Source: Gammaproteobacteria bacterium
Lineage (GTDB): Bacteria > Pseudomonadota > Gammaproteobacteria > Steroidobacterales > Steroidobacteraceae
Length of the DNA: 34,963 nt
Reading direction: 5' to 3'
Assembly (NCBI GenBank): GCA_003134045.1
Contig: PLAH01000048.1
Location: 1-34,963, forward strand
Position numbers and translations under genes: made by a program. The notes beneath the pieces are model-generated. The model worked only from the letters and a program-made list of their open reading frames with translations. It did not search any database and was not told where the DNA came from. This document shows positions 1 through 8,331 of the stretch, one piece after another; position 1 is the stretch's first letter, and the number at the start of each line of letters is the position of its first letter.

Positions 1-381
1 ATTGCCGGCAGTTCGCAGTGGCTGCTGGAAGGCTTCGTCACCTACAGCAATGAGGCGAAGGAACGCACGCTCGGCGTGGCGCGTTCGGTGCTGAAGAGTC
101 AGGGTGCCGTCAGCGAGGGGGCGGCGCGTGCCATGGCGGCGGGCGCCTTGCGGCGCGCGGGGGCGCAGGTGGCCGTGGCGGTGACCGGTATCGCGGGTCC
201 GGGGGGCGCGGTACCGGGCAAGCCCGTCGGGACCGTGTGGCTGGCCTGGGCGGTGCAGCGCGGCCGCAGGGTCCATGTGGTCGCAGAGCTCAGACATTTT
301 CGGGGCGATCGTGAGACCGTGCGCCGCAAGACCGTGCGGGCGGCATTGGCCGGCGTGCTCAATCAGACCGAACGGGCGTGA
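1..381 (+). CDS. pncC: CinA C-terminal domain / nicotinamide-nucleotide amidase, 3' part only
   Basis: The reading frame is open from base 1, so the gene starts outside the window. The visible 126 residues are the C-terminal part of the CinA C-terminal (PncC) domain. They contain the conserved GSSQW..GFVTYSNEAK segment at the very start, then a GAARAMAAGAL helix and the VTGIAGPGG loop typical of the family. PncC deamidates nicotinamide mononucleotide to nicotinate mononucleotide in pyridine nucleotide salvage. Its position just upstream of recA is the usual gammaproteobacterial arrangement. The stop codon overlaps the GTG start of the next gene by four bases, which suggests translational coupling. 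Whether an N-terminal CinA domain is also present cannot be seen. Confidence 0.93.
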   Translation: MAGSSQWLLEGFVTYSNEAKERTLGVARSVLKSQGAVSEGAARAMAAGALRRAGAQVAVAVTGIAGPGGAVPGKPVGTVWLAWAVQRGRRVHVVAELRHFRGDRETVRRKTVRAALAGVLNQTERA

Positions 382-932
382 GTTTCGCGGGCGAGTCGCC
401 GGCGCGATTGTTCTTCGCCGCGTTGCCGGACGCGACGGCACGCGACCGGACCGCGGCCGCCGCGCGCGCGCTGTCACTCGAGCCGGAAGCCCGGCGGGTG
501 CGCGAGGAAAATTACCATGTGACGCTGGCGTTCGTGGGCGAGATTCCCGCCTCGCAAGTCGCGCTGTTGCTCGATGCCGGCCGCGCTTTGTGCGAAGCGA
601 AATTCAATCTGCAATTCGACGCGTACGAGTACTGGCCGACAGCGGAGGTGGTGGTGGCTGCGGCAGGCGCCGTACCCGCCGCGCTGGAGCGCTTGTGGCA
701 AGACCTGCATCGCGAGCTGGCCAGACACCAGTGGGCGCTTGAACCCAAGCGTTTGCGCCCTCATGTCACTCTCGCGAGAAAGGTCTCGCAAGCGCCTGTG
801 TTGCAAGCAATGTCTGCGTTCGATTGGCCGGTGAGCGAGTTCAGCCTGATGCGCTCCGACAGCGGCGGCGCGCAGCCCGCGTATACAGTAGTCGGCACCT
901 GGTCACTACTGGATAGCGCTGCAGAAACATAG
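378..932 (+). CDS. thpR: RNA 2',3'-cyclic phosphodiesterase (2H family)
   Basis: The 184-residue protein has the two HxTx motifs that define the 2H phosphoesterase/LigT superfamily, both as HVTL, at residues 47 and 129. The spacing and total length fit ThpR, which opens 2',3'-cyclic phosphate ends on RNA and was first described as a 2'-5' RNA ligase. It starts with GTG inside the end of the preceding gene, as expected for a two-gene transcription unit. The 86 bases between its stop and recA leave room for a separate recA promoter. In many gammaproteobacteria thpR is found near recA or pncC. No signal peptide or membrane segment is visible, so the protein should be cytoplasmic. Confidence 0.9.
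   Translation: MSFAGESPARLFFAALPDATARDRTAAAARALSLEPEARRVREENYHVTLAFVGEIPASQVALLLDAGRALCEAKFNLQFDAYEYWPTAEVVVAAAGAVPAALERLWQDLHRELARHQWALEPKRLRPHVTLARKVSQAPVLQAMSAFDWPVSEFSLMRSDSGGAQPAYTVVGTWSLLDSAAET
886..911. promoter_or_regulatory. Inverted repeat upstream of recA
   Basis: CAGTAGT and ACTACTG form a perfect 7-bp inverted repeat with 12 bases between, inside the end of thpR and about 110 bases upstream of the recA start. Xanthomonad LexA boxes use TAGTA/TACTA-like half-sites, but the spacer here is longer than the published type. It may be an SOS operator or chance. Confidence 0.2.
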
Positions 933-1018
933 AAAAACTCTGCTCTTTCGGTCCATATGAGACGAGCGCGCGGCGCTGAATATGAAATAATAGCGCCACA
1001 CCTTGTTGAGGACTCCCC

Positions 1019-2050
1019 ATGGAAGAGAATCGTAAAAAAGCTCTCGCAGCCGCGCTGAGCCAGATCGAGAAACAGTTTGGTAAGGGCTCCGTCATGCGCT
1101 TGGGCGATGCCGGCGCGATATACGAAGTGGAATCGATTCCCACGGGTTCGCTCGGACTCGATATCGCGCTCGGTGTCGGCGGTATCCCGCGCGGCCGCGT
1201 GATCGAGATCTTCGGGCCCGAATCCTCGGGCAAGACCACATTGACGCTCGCCATCATTGCGTCGGCCCAGGCCAACGGCGGTACGGCGGCATTCGTCGAC
1301 GCCGAGCACGCGCTCGATCCCGTGTACGCGGAGAAGCTGGGCGTCAAGGTCAACGACCTGCTGGTGTCGCAGCCCGACACCGGCGAACAGGCGTTGGAGA
1401 TCACCGACATGCTGGTCCGGTCGGGTGCGGTCGATGTCGTCGTCGTCGACTCGGTTGCCGCATTGACGCCGAAGGCGGAGATCGAAGGCGAGATGGGCGA
1501 TTCCCACATGGGCTTGCAGGCGCGCCTCATGTCTCAGGCGTTGCGCAAGCTGACCGGCAATATCAAGCGCTCCAATACCATCGTGATCTTCATCAATCAG
1601 ATCCGCATGAAGATCGGCGTGATGTTCGGCAATCCGGAGACCACCACGGGCGGCAACGCGCTGAAATTCTACTCATCGGTGCGCATGGACATTCGGCGCA
1701 TCGGCGCGATCAAGAGCGGCGAGGAAGTCGTGGGTTCGATGACCCGGGTCAAAGTCGTCAAGAACAAAGTGGCGCCGCCTTTCCGTGAGGCCGAATTCGA
1801 AATCATGTATGGCACCGGCATTTCCAAGGAAGGCGAGCTCATCGAACTCGGCGTGCTGCACAACATGGTCGAGAAGTCCGGATCTTGGTACAGCTACAAG
1901 GGCGAGCGGATCGGCCAGGGCAAGGACAATGCCCGCACCTTCCTGCAGACGCACCCGGAAATCGCGAAAGATATCGAGGCTCAGGTGCGAGCCAAGCTGA
2001 TTCCGGAGAAGGCGACCATGAATCGCGGCGGTGACGTCAAGGAAGCGTGA
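1019..2050 (+). CDS. recA: Recombinase RecA
   Basis: RecA is the ATP-dependent strand-exchange protein of homologous recombination and the coprotease that triggers LexA cleavage. The 343-residue protein has the family's usual length. It contains the Walker A loop GPESSGKTT (about residue 66), the [11 protein letters not shown]alker B region, the L1/L2 DNA-binding loops (including [19 protein letters not shown]) and a short acidic C-terminal tail. The ATG is preceded by GAGGA at a good distance. The end overlaps the probable start of recX by 20 bases, so recA and recX are probably read from one transcript. The upstream gap contains an AT-rich stretch around 980-992 that could hold the -10 element. 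Confidence 0.99.
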   Translation: MEENRKKALAAALSQIEKQFGKGSVMRLGDAGAIYEVESIPTGSLGLDIALGVGGIPRGRVIEIFGPESSGKTTLTLAIIASAQANGGTAAFVDAEHALDPVYAEKLGVKVNDLLVSQPDTGEQALEITDMLVRSGAVDVVVVDSVAALTPKAEIEGEMGDSHMGLQARLMSQALRKLTGNIKRSNTIVIFINQIRMKIGVMFGNPETTTGGNALKFYSSVRMDIRRIGAIKSGEEVVGSMTRVKVVKNKVAPPFREAEFEIMYGTGISKEGELIELGVLHNMVEKSGSWYSYKGERIGQGKDNARTFLQTHPEIAKDIEAQVRAKLIPEKATMNRGGDVKEA

Positions 2051-2537
2051 GCCTCTGGGTCGCTCGGCGCTAGACCCTCTCGATTCGCGCGCCGCCCGTA
2101 TGGCGGCGCTCGATTCTCTGGCTCGCCGAGATCATTCGTCCGAGGATTTGCGCCGCAAACTCGTCGATAAGGGCTACGATCACGCCGTCGTCGGGGAAGT
2201 GATCGAGCGGCTGTGCGCCGAGAAGCTCATCGATGACCGCCGCTACGTCGAGAACTTCGTGGCCTACCATGCGGGGCGGGGCCAGGGGCCCCTGCGGGTG
2301 CGGGCGGACCTGCGTAAAATTGGGGTGCAGGCTGCCTTGGTCGAAGAGGCCATCGAAGCGTATCCCGACTGGATCGCCCAATTGCGTAAAGCGCATCAGA
2401 AGAAGTTTGGTACGCAGCGACCGGCCCTTTACGCTGACAGGCAGCGCCAAGCGCGATTCCTGGGTTACCGAGGTTTCACGGGCGCACAGATTCGATTGGC
2501 TTTAGGCTTTGACACGGACTTGGACCTGGATACGTAG
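2031..2537 (+). CDS. recX: Regulatory protein RecX
   Basis: RecX binds RecA filaments and limits recombinase activity. The 168-residue protein has the helical repeat organisation of the family: an [19 protein letters not shown] first repeat, then [21 protein letters not shown], then a C-terminal [20 protein letters not shown] repeat. The start is uncertain. GTG at 2031 lies inside the end of recA and gives a slightly long N-terminus; an ATG at 2100 would begin right at the first repeat. I chose the longer form because the family normally has some residues before that repeat. Position directly after recA is the classic arrangement. Confidence 0.92.
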   Translation: MTSRKREPLGRSALDPLDSRAARMAALDSLARRDHSSEDLRRKLVDKGYDHAVVGEVIERLCAEKLIDDRRYVENFVAYHAGRGQGPLRVRADLRKIGVQAALVEEAIEAYPDWIAQLRKAHQKKFGTQRPALYADRQRQARFLGYRGFTGAQIRLALGFDTDLDLDT

Positions 2538-2570
2538 AACCTTATGAAACGCGATGCCAGATTGAAATCG

Positions 2571-5159
2571 ATGACGAGTTCGGAAATTCGGGCAAGCTAC
2601 TTGGAATTCTTCCGCAAGAACGGCCATTCGATCGTGCCGTCGAGTTCGCTCGTCCCCGGCAACGATCCGACCTTGCTGTTCACGAACGCCGGCATGGTTC
2701 AGTTCAAGGACGTGTTCCTCGGCAGGGAGGTTCGCGATTACTCGCGCGCGGCCTCCTCGCAGCGCTGCGTGCGCGCCGGCGGAAAGCATAACGACCTCGA
2801 GAACGTCGGTTATACGGCGCGCCATCACACGTTTTTCGAAATGTTGGGAAATTTCAGCTTCGGCGACTATTTCAAACGCGAAGCGATTCACTACGCCTGG
2901 AATTTCGTGACCGGCACGTTGGGGATTCCGAAGGACCGGCTGTGGGTCACGGTCTACAAGGAGGACGACGAAGCGGCGCGTATCTGGGTGGAGGAAATCG
3001 GCATCGACCCGACTCGCTGCACTCGAATGGGCGAGGCCTCGAACTTTTGGCAGATGGGCGAGACGGGGCCGTGCGGACCATGTACCGAGATTTTCTACGA
3101 TCACGGCGCGGAGATTCCCGGAGGACCTCCCGGATCGCCCGAGGAAGACGGCGACCGCTACGTGGAAATCTGGAACCTGGTCTTCATGCAGTACGATCGT
3201 TCGTCCGACGGCGTGCTGGTGCCGCTGCCGAAGCCGTCGGTCGACACCGGGATGGGACTCGAGCGTGTCGCCGCGGTGATGCAGGGCGTGCACAGCAACT
3301 ATGACATCGATCTGTTCGAGACCTTGATTCGGGCGGCGGCCGAGGTCACGGGCACCGAAGACCTCGAATCCTCCAGCTTGCGCGTCATCGCCGATCACAT
3401 CCGCGCGTGCACGTTCTTGATCATCGACGGGGTCGTGCCGTCCAACGAGGGCCGCGGCTATGTGTTACGGCGCATCATTCGCCGCGCCATCCGTCATGGT
3501 TACAAGCTCGGCCAAACGCAGCCGTTCTTTCACAAGCTGGTGGTGACCTTGGTGCGCGAGATGGGTTCGTATTACACCGAGCTCGTGAGCGGCGAGGCGC
3601 GTGCTACGCAAGTTCTCGCGCAGGAAGAGAGCCGATTCGCCGAGACCTTGGCAACCGGCATGGCCTTGTTGGACACGGCCGCCGCGAAGTTGAAATCCTC
3701 GGTGATTCCGGGCGAGACGGTGTTCCGACTGTACGATACCTATGGCTTCCCGCTGGATCTCACGGCCGATGTGGCCCGCGAGCGCGGGCTTACCATCGAC
3801 CAGGCGGGTTTCGATGCGGCCATGGAGGCGCAGCGCGTCAGAGCGCGTGCCGCGAGCAAGTTCGGCACGGACCTCCGCGAATCGGTTAAGCTGCCGGGAA
3901 GAACGAATTTCTCCGGGTACGATCGACTGGCGGGTCCAGGTCGGGTCAGTGCCTTGATATTCGACGGCGCCGTGGTCGATAGGATGCTGCCTGGCCAGGA
4001 AGGCCAGGTGGTGTTGGACCATACGCCGTTCTACGCCGAAAGCGGCGGCCAGATGGGCGACACGGGCACACTCGCCGGCGCGGCGTCGCGCTTCATCGTC
4101 AGGGACACGCGCAAGCTCGGCGCCTCGTTTGCGCACATCGGCGTGCTCGAGACCGGCGAGATCCGTGTGGGCGACGAGCTCGAGGCGAGCGTCGATGGCG
4201 AACGCCGCGCCGCAATCGCGCTCAATCACTCCGCCACCCATCTGCTGCACGGGGCGTTGCGGCAGATCCTGGGCAAACATGTGCAGCAGAAGGGCTCTTT
4301 GGTTGCGCCCGATCGACTGCGCTTCGATTTTTCCCATACCCAGCCCGTGACCCTCGATGAATTGCGCCGCATTGAAGAACTCGTGAACGAGGAAATTCGC
4401 CGCAATGCGCCGGTGGAAACCCGCGTGATGGCGCTGGATGAGGCGGTTGCCGCGGGAGCGATGTCGTTGTTTGGCGAGAAGTACGAGAGCGACGTTCGCG
4501 TGCTGTCCATCGGCGAATTTTCGATGGAACTGTGCGGCGGCACCCACGTCAGCCGCGCCGGTGACATCGGGCTTTTCAAGATACTGGGCGAGTCCGGCGT
4601 CGCCGCGGGCGTGCGCCGAATCGAGGCCGTCACGGGCAAGGCCGCGTTCGAGTGGCTGCTGCGGACCGAACAGGTGCTGCGCGACGTGGCTTCGATGCTG
4701 CGCGGAAGTCGTGAGGATGTGGATGAGAAGGTGCGAGAACTCGTCGAGCGCTCGCGTCGTCTGGAAAAGGAGGTGCAGCAGCTCAAGTCAAAGCTGGCGA
4801 GCGGCCAGAGCGGCGACTTGTCCACCCAGGCGAAGGACGTAGGCGGCGTTAAGGTTTTGGCTGCGCTGGTCGAGGGTGCCGACGCCAAGTCGTTGCGCGA
4901 TGCGGTAGATCAGCTGCGCAGCAAGCTGGGATCGTCCGTCATCGTGCTCGCAACTGTTAAAGAAGGTAAAGTTGTATTGGTGGCCGGCGTTTCCGCCGAT
5001 TTGCTCGAGCGATTCAAGGCGGGCGACATCGTGGGCGCGGTTGCGGCGCAGGTAGGCGGGCGCGGTGGCGGCCGTGCGGACTTCGCGCAAGCGGGCGGCA
5101 CGCAGCCGGAGAATCTCAGCGCGGCCCTTCTCAGCGTCGAGGCGCTGGTGCGGGGCTGA
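2571..5159 (+). CDS. alaS: Alanine--tRNA ligase
   Basis: Alanyl-tRNA synthetase charges tRNA-Ala. The protein has the class II catalytic domain ([22 protein letters not shown] near the start, [17 protein letters not shown]), a central tRNA-recognition region, the editing domain with its zinc-binding HSATHLLH and CGGTHV motifs, and a C-terminal oligomerisation/C-Ala domain ending in [15 protein letters not shown]. About 862 residues is normal. I start at ATG 2571 because [19 protein letters not shown] aligns with the family's usual N-terminus; an in-frame ATG at 2544 would add nine residues, and neither has a clear ribosome binding site. The order recX-alaS-csrA is typical of gammaproteobacteria. 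Confidence 0.98.
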   Translation: MTSSEIRASYLEFFRKNGHSIVPSSSLVPGNDPTLLFTNAGMVQFKDVFLGREVRDYSRAASSQRCVRAGGKHNDLENVGYTARHHTFFEMLGNFSFGDYFKREAIHYAWNFVTGTLGIPKDRLWVTVYKEDDEAARIWVEEIGIDPTRCTRMGEASNFWQMGETGPCGPCTEIFYDHGAEIPGGPPGSPEEDGDRYVEIWNLVFMQYDRSSDGVLVPLPKPSVDTGMGLERVAAVMQGVHSNYDIDLFETLIRAAAEVTGTEDLESSSLRVIADHIRACTFLIIDGVVPSNEGRGYVLRRIIRRAIRHGYKLGQTQPFFHKLVVTLVREMGSYYTELVSGEARATQVLAQEESRFAETLATGMALLDTAAAKLKSSVIPGETVFRLYDTYGFPLDLTADVARERGLTIDQAGFDAAMEAQRVRARAASKFGTDLRESVKLPGRTNFSGYDRLAGPGRVSALIFDGAVVDRMLPGQEGQVVLDHTPFYAESGGQMGDTGTLAGAASRFIVRDTRKLGASFAHIGVLETGEIRVGDELEASVDGERRAAIALNHSATHLLHGALRQILGKHVQQKGSLVAPDRLRFDFSHTQPVTLDELRRIEELVNEEIRRNAPVETRVMALDEAVAAGAMSLFGEKYESDVRVLSIGEFSMELCGGTHVSRAGDIGLFKILGESGVAAGVRRIEAVTGKAAFEWLLRTEQVLRDVASMLRGSREDVDEKVRELVERSRRLEKEVQQLKSKLASGQSGDLSTQAKDVGGVKVLAALVEGADAKSLRDAVDQLRSKLGSSVIVLATVKEGKVVLVAGVSADLLERFKAGDIVGAVAAQVGGRGGGRADFAQAGGTQPENLSAALLSVEALVRG

Positions 5160-5372
5160 TTTCCGTCACGTGTAGTTGAACGGTCAGTTTAATTTGATGA
5201 CAGATGCATGAATTGCGTCGGGCTTTCTTGTATTCTTAGTATGTGAGTGAACAAATCCGTGGTGAATTGGTCTCACAATTGAATGATCTCCACGGACGCC
5301 GTCGGTGGCCATGCGGTTTCCCACGCGGTCAAACGCGCCGCTACATATGCCAAGGAAGCTAGGAGTCGGATT

Positions 5373-5591
5373 ATGTTGATATTGACAAGACGAGTCGGTG
5401 AAACGGTCATGATCGGAAACGAGGTCACGGTGACTGTTTTGGGCGTCAAGGGGAATCAAGTGCGCATCGGCGTGAACGCCCCCAAGGATGTGGCCGTTCA
5501 CCGCGAAGAGATCTACGAACGGATCAAGCGTGAAGAAGACGGTGAGCCTGGGGGAATCCATTCCGCCGCGAAAGTCGTAGACGACGCCTAA
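5373..5591 (+). CDS. csrA: Carbon storage regulator CsrA
   Basis: CsrA is a small dimeric RNA-binding protein that binds GGA motifs in leader RNAs and represses or activates translation globally. The 72-residue protein begins [15 protein letters not shown] and contains the RNA-contact region around [19 protein letters not shown], both nearly invariant. The C-terminal tail after residue 55 is longer than in E. coli CsrA (61 residues) and is unremarkable. The ATG follows AGGAG at about nine bases. The frame extends upstream but has no family match there. The gene sits between alaS and tRNA-Ser(GCT), exactly as in E. coli, and is followed by a clear terminator. Confidence 0.98.
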   Translation: MLILTRRVGETVMIGNEVTVTVLGVKGNQVRIGVNAPKDVAVHREEIYERIKREEDGEPGGIHSAAKVVDDA

Positions 5592-5605
5592 AAGGCGTCT
5601 TTCTT
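5583..5605 (+). terminator. Rho-independent terminator of csrA
   Basis: GACGCC (5583-5588) and GGCGTC (5594-5599) form a perfect 6-bp stem with a five-base TAAAA loop, followed by TTTCTT. The csrA stop codon lies in the loop. This separates csrA transcription from the tRNA downstream. Confidence 0.75.
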
Positions 5606-5615
5606 GCCCTATCGC

Positions 5616-5645
5616 TTTACCTACACTGCCCCAGGCGGGTATCAT
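5616..5645 (+). promoter_or_regulatory. Probable promoter of tRNA-Ser
   Basis: TTTACC (5616-5621) and TATCAT (5640-5645) resemble -35 and -10 boxes with an 18-base spacer. They lie between the csrA terminator and the tRNA, which would start about 28 bases after the predicted transcription start. Confidence 0.4.
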
Positions 5646-5679
5646 CCCGCGCTCCTTGATATGGGCAAATAGCCCTCCG

Positions 5680-5770
5680 GGAGAGGTGGCCGAGTGGTCG
5701 AAGGCGCGCCCCTGCTAAGGGCGTAAGGGTCAAAAGCCCTTCGAGGGTTCGAATCCCTCCCTCTCCGCCA
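5680..5770 (+). tRNA. tRNA-Ser(GCT)
   Basis: The 91-base gene folds as a class II tRNA. The acceptor stem GGAGAGG (5680-5686) pairs with CCTCTCC (5760-5766), followed by discriminator G and an encoded CCA. The anticodon stem CGCCC/GGGCG closes loop CTGCTAA with anticodon GCT (5714-5716). It has a long variable arm (about 5724-5740) and a GGTTCGAATCC T arm. It reads AGC/AGU serine codons. It sits where serV sits in E. coli, after csrA. Its last 19 bases are copied in the repeats at 5910-5928 and 6036-6054, and with one base missing at 29780-29797. Confidence 0.97.
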
Positions 5771-5852
5771 CTAGGTTGGAAATTGCTAGGCGTTAGGCCT
5801 AAGCATAGATTGGTAAGGAAGTTGGTCGGTTGAGGAGGGAAGGAGACGCCGG

Positions 5853-5960
5853 CGCGCAGCGACGGCGGTCCCGAAGCGAAGCGGAGGGATGAGCGGCGCA
5901 GCCGCGAACAATCCCTCCCTCTCCGCCACAGGGCCAGTAAATTTTCGTAGCTTTGGATCG
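5853..5960 (+). repeat. tRNA-Ser tail repeat, copy A, with G-N-A triloop hairpins
   Basis: The copy ends in an exact duplicate of the last 19 bases of tRNA-Ser, AATCCCTCCCTCTCCGCCA (5910-5928), and then CAGGGCCAGTAAATTTTCG. Before it are tiny hairpins: GCGAAGC (5876-5882, loop GAA) and GCGGC-GCA-GCCGC (5893-5905). GCGAAGC is known as an exceptionally stable DNA mini-hairpin. The CCA ends of tRNA and copy A are 158 bp apart. Confidence 0.8.
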
Positions 5961-5990
5961 GTCGACGCCGGAGCAACGAAGCGGGGATAA

Positions 5991-6085
5991 CGCCCGCAGG
6001 GCGGCCCCGCAGGGGCGAGGCGCGGAGCGCCGAGTAATCCCTCCCTCTCCGCCATATGGCAGGTAAATTTTCTTCGGTTAGGCGG
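5991..6085 (+). repeat. tRNA-Ser tail repeat, copy B, with three G-N-A triloop hairpins
   Basis: Three consecutive perfect 5-bp hairpins with triloops GCA, GCA and GGA (5991-6003, 6004-6016, 6019-6031) lead into the exact 19-base tRNA-Ser tail (6036-6054). This is followed by TATGGCAGGTAAATTTTC. The last hairpin has different stem bases from copies A and C but the same shape, which looks like compensatory change. The CCA end lies 126 bp after that of copy A. Confidence 0.8.
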
Positions 6086-6089
6086 TTGA

Positions 6090-6264
6090 TTCGGCTTGGG
6101 TACGGAGTCTCGGCGATGACATGAGTGCCTCTCCTCGGCGAGCCGCCCCGAACCGCCTTCAAACCGGCGTCGACGGAATCCGAATCCACCGGCCTCACTT
6201 GCTGGGCAAGAGCGGCTTGGGAGAGAGCCAGCAGCCAGAACCATGCGAGCAGTCGGGTCTTCAC
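6090..6264 (-). pseudogene. 5' remnant of an exported protein, cut by the repeat
   Basis: A GTG at 6264 follows AGAGGA at six bases and begins a clear Sec signal peptide (VKTRLLAWFWLLALSQAALA, then QQ). About 38 residues of unrecognised mature protein follow before the frame runs into repeat copy B. Downstream of that point the frame reads through the repeats and the antisense of tRNA-Ser, which is not protein-like. It follows the CocE-type hydrolase by about 50 bases on the same strand, so it may once have been the third gene of that operon. Its function cannot be told from what is left. Confidence 0.45.
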
Positions 6265-6316
6265 GGGGCTTCCTCTCGTTGGCATGGAACAACCGGCACG
6301 GTAGTTAATCGAGTGT

Positions 6317-8287
6317 TCAGTTATCCGATACGGGCAGCGCAATGTACGTCGCCTGCTCTGCGGAGTGGTAAATGCGTTGCGTCGCTCGACGATAGTCCTC
6401 GGATTTGGCATAGAAAATGTTCGGCACGAAGGTCTGCGGATTTCGGTCGTAAAGCGGAAACCAGCTTGATTGCACCTGCACCATGATGCGGTGACCCGGC
6501 AGGAACACGTGATTATTCGCCGGTAGACTGAATTGATAGGCCAGAGGCCGATTCGCATCGATCGGCATTGGATTGGCAAAGCCTTGGCGATAGCGGCCGC
6601 GGAAGATGTCCATTCCCACAGCGAGCTGGTAGCCGCCCATGTCCGGTTGGGACGCCACCTGATCCGGATAGACATCGATCAGTTTAACCACCCAATCGCT
6701 GTCCGTGCCGCTCGTCGAGGCAACGAGATGCACGACGGGCTTGCCGCTGATTTTCAGAGGAGCCGTCAGCGGATCGGACGTGAACGTCAGCACGTCGGTG
6801 CGACCGGAAGCCTCGCGCTGGTCATCCACCAGCCATTGCTCCCAGGTCTGGCCGGGATCGTAGCCGATCGGCTGGATGGGCCGAGCACGAAACGGCACCG
6901 GCTGCGCCGGATCAGCGACGTATTCGGAAAAGGCATTGCCCGCCGTGGGTTTGTCAAAGCCGAGTTTGTGACCCGGCTGAAGATACAGCCGGCGACTGGC
7001 GTTGGGGCACCCGCTCTCGCACACGAGCGGCCAGCGATCGAGCCGGCGCCACTGATTCGTGCCGGTCTCGAAGGCGGTGACCGGAGCAAGGTCCGCCTTG
7101 GGCGCACCGTCCTTGAGATATTGTGCAAGGAACGGGCGCAACACCTGCTCGCGAAAATATTGGGCGGTGTCGCTTCCGAAACGGATTTGACCGAGGGCGC
7201 TGCCCTCCTCGATCTCCTGGCCGTGATACCAGGGACCCATGACCAACTTCACCATGTCACCGCGCGTATCTTTCGGTTTGATGGCTGCATAAACCGCGAT
7301 TGCCCCGTAGCTGTCTTCCTGGTCCCACAGGCTGTGCACCAGCATCACCGGTACCCGCAACGGCTGCGCTGCGAGCACCTTGTCCACTGCCTGCTCGCTC
7401 CAAAACGCATCGTACGCCGGATGAGCGAGGACCTTGTTCCAAAAGCCGAGCTGCTCCATGCCATAACGGTGCGCCAGTTCCCCGGCCGCACCGCCGTTCA
7501 TGAATTGGTCGTATTCGTCATGGTAGTTGGTCCACCACTTCTCGCTGCTATCGCGGGTGGCAGCCTGCTCGTAGATATAGGGCATGGCATATTGCTGACG
7601 AAAGGCGCCATTGTGGAACCAGTCGTCGCCCAACCAGCCATCGACCATCGGATTCATCGGCACTGACACCTTGAGAGCCGGGTGTGGGTTCACCAGCGAC
7701 ATCAGCGGTTCAAACCCGTCGTATGAGATGCCCAAGGTACCGACCCTGCCGTTGCTCTCGGGCACATTCTTGACCAGCCATTCAATGGTGTCATAGGTGT
7801 CGGTTGCATCATCGACCGGCGTCGGATTCTGCGGACCGTGGATGGGACGGTTCATCACGAAGTCGCCTTCCGAGCCAAACTTGCCGCGCACATCCTGAAT
7901 CACGCGGATGTAGCCATCTTCGATGATGACGTCGGTCGCGTTGTCATAGCCTTGCAAGATGGGGCCTAAGTGGCCGCTATGGCTATGTCCGGTCAGTTCC
8001 TTCGCATTGTAGGGCGTTCGCGTGAGCAGTATGCCGGCATGCGCGGCGCCCTTGGGAATCAGAATGATCGTATGGAGCCTGGCCCCATCGCGCATTGCGA
8101 TCATGACATCGCGCGACTTGTAGTCGTAACTTTCAGTGACCGGGACAAAGCTTTCCGGTGTTTCGCTGGGATAGTTCGGGTACGCGGATTTCGGCGGGTC
8201 TTTTGCCTGAACCATGGAACTCATGAGCAGAGCGACGAGCGCGGACCTCAGACCGTAATAGACGACGGTGCGACGTTTGGAAATCAT
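6317..8287 (-). CDS. Exported CocE/NonD-family serine hydrolase
   Basis: The protein (656 residues from this start) is an X-Pro dipeptidyl peptidase/cocaine esterase-type hydrolase. It has an N-terminal signal peptide (hydrophobic stretch, then SSMVQA|KDPP) and an alpha/beta-hydrolase domain with nucleophile elbow GISYDG (Ser near residue 188). The catalytic Asp lies in VHSLWDQEDSYG (about 323) and the His in GPWYHGQE (about 354), followed by a C-terminal jelly-roll domain. Such enzymes cleave acyl-amino-acid, ester or amide bonds. I start at ATG 8287, behind GGAG; an in-frame ATG at 8335 would add 16 residues and spoil the signal peptide. It lies 44 bases after the acetamidase gene, so the two probably form an amide- or ester-degrading operon. 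Confidence 0.88.
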   Translation of the reverse strand: MISKRRTVVYYGLRSALVALLMSSMVQAKDPPKSAYPNYPSETPESFVPVTESYDYKSRDVMIAMRDGARLHTIILIPKGAAHAGILLTRTPYNAKELTGHSHSGHLGPILQGYDNATDVIIEDGYIRVIQDVRGKFGSEGDFVMNRPIHGPQNPTPVDDATDTYDTIEWLVKNVPESNGRVGTLGISYDGFEPLMSLVNPHPALKVSVPMNPMVDGWLGDDWFHNGAFRQQYAMPYIYEQAATRDSSEKWWTNYHDEYDQFMNGGAAGELAHRYGMEQLGFWNKVLAHPAYDAFWSEQAVDKVLAAQPLRVPVMLVHSLWDQEDSYGAIAVYAAIKPKDTRGDMVKLVMGPWYHGQEIEEGSALGQIRFGSDTAQYFREQVLRPFLAQYLKDGAPKADLAPVTAFETGTNQWRRLDRWPLVCESGCPNASRRLYLQPGHKLGFDKPTAGNAFSEYVADPAQPVPFRARPIQPIGYDPGQTWEQWLVDDQREASGRTDVLTFTSDPLTAPLKISGKPVVHLVASTSGTDSDWVVKLIDVYPDQVASQPDMGGYQLAVGMDIFRGRYRQGFANPMPIDANRPLAYQFSLPANNHVFLPGHRIMVQVQSSWFPLYDRNPQTFVPNIFYAKSEDYRRATQRIYHSAEQATYIALPVSDN

Positions 8288-8331
8288 GATATCTCCGCGG
8301 TTAGCTGGAATGCCTGGAGGTCGTTTCACAT

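Noticed and set aside
2502..3398. Minus-strand frame opposite alaS
   Set aside because: It overlaps the well-supported alaS gene and shows no family similarity.
5617..6264. Long minus-strand reading frame across tRNA-Ser and the repeats, encoding GGEGGIRTLEGLLTLTPLAG
   Set aside because: This is the antisense translation of tRNA-Ser, a well-known spurious database peptide; only the first part near 6264 looks protein-like.
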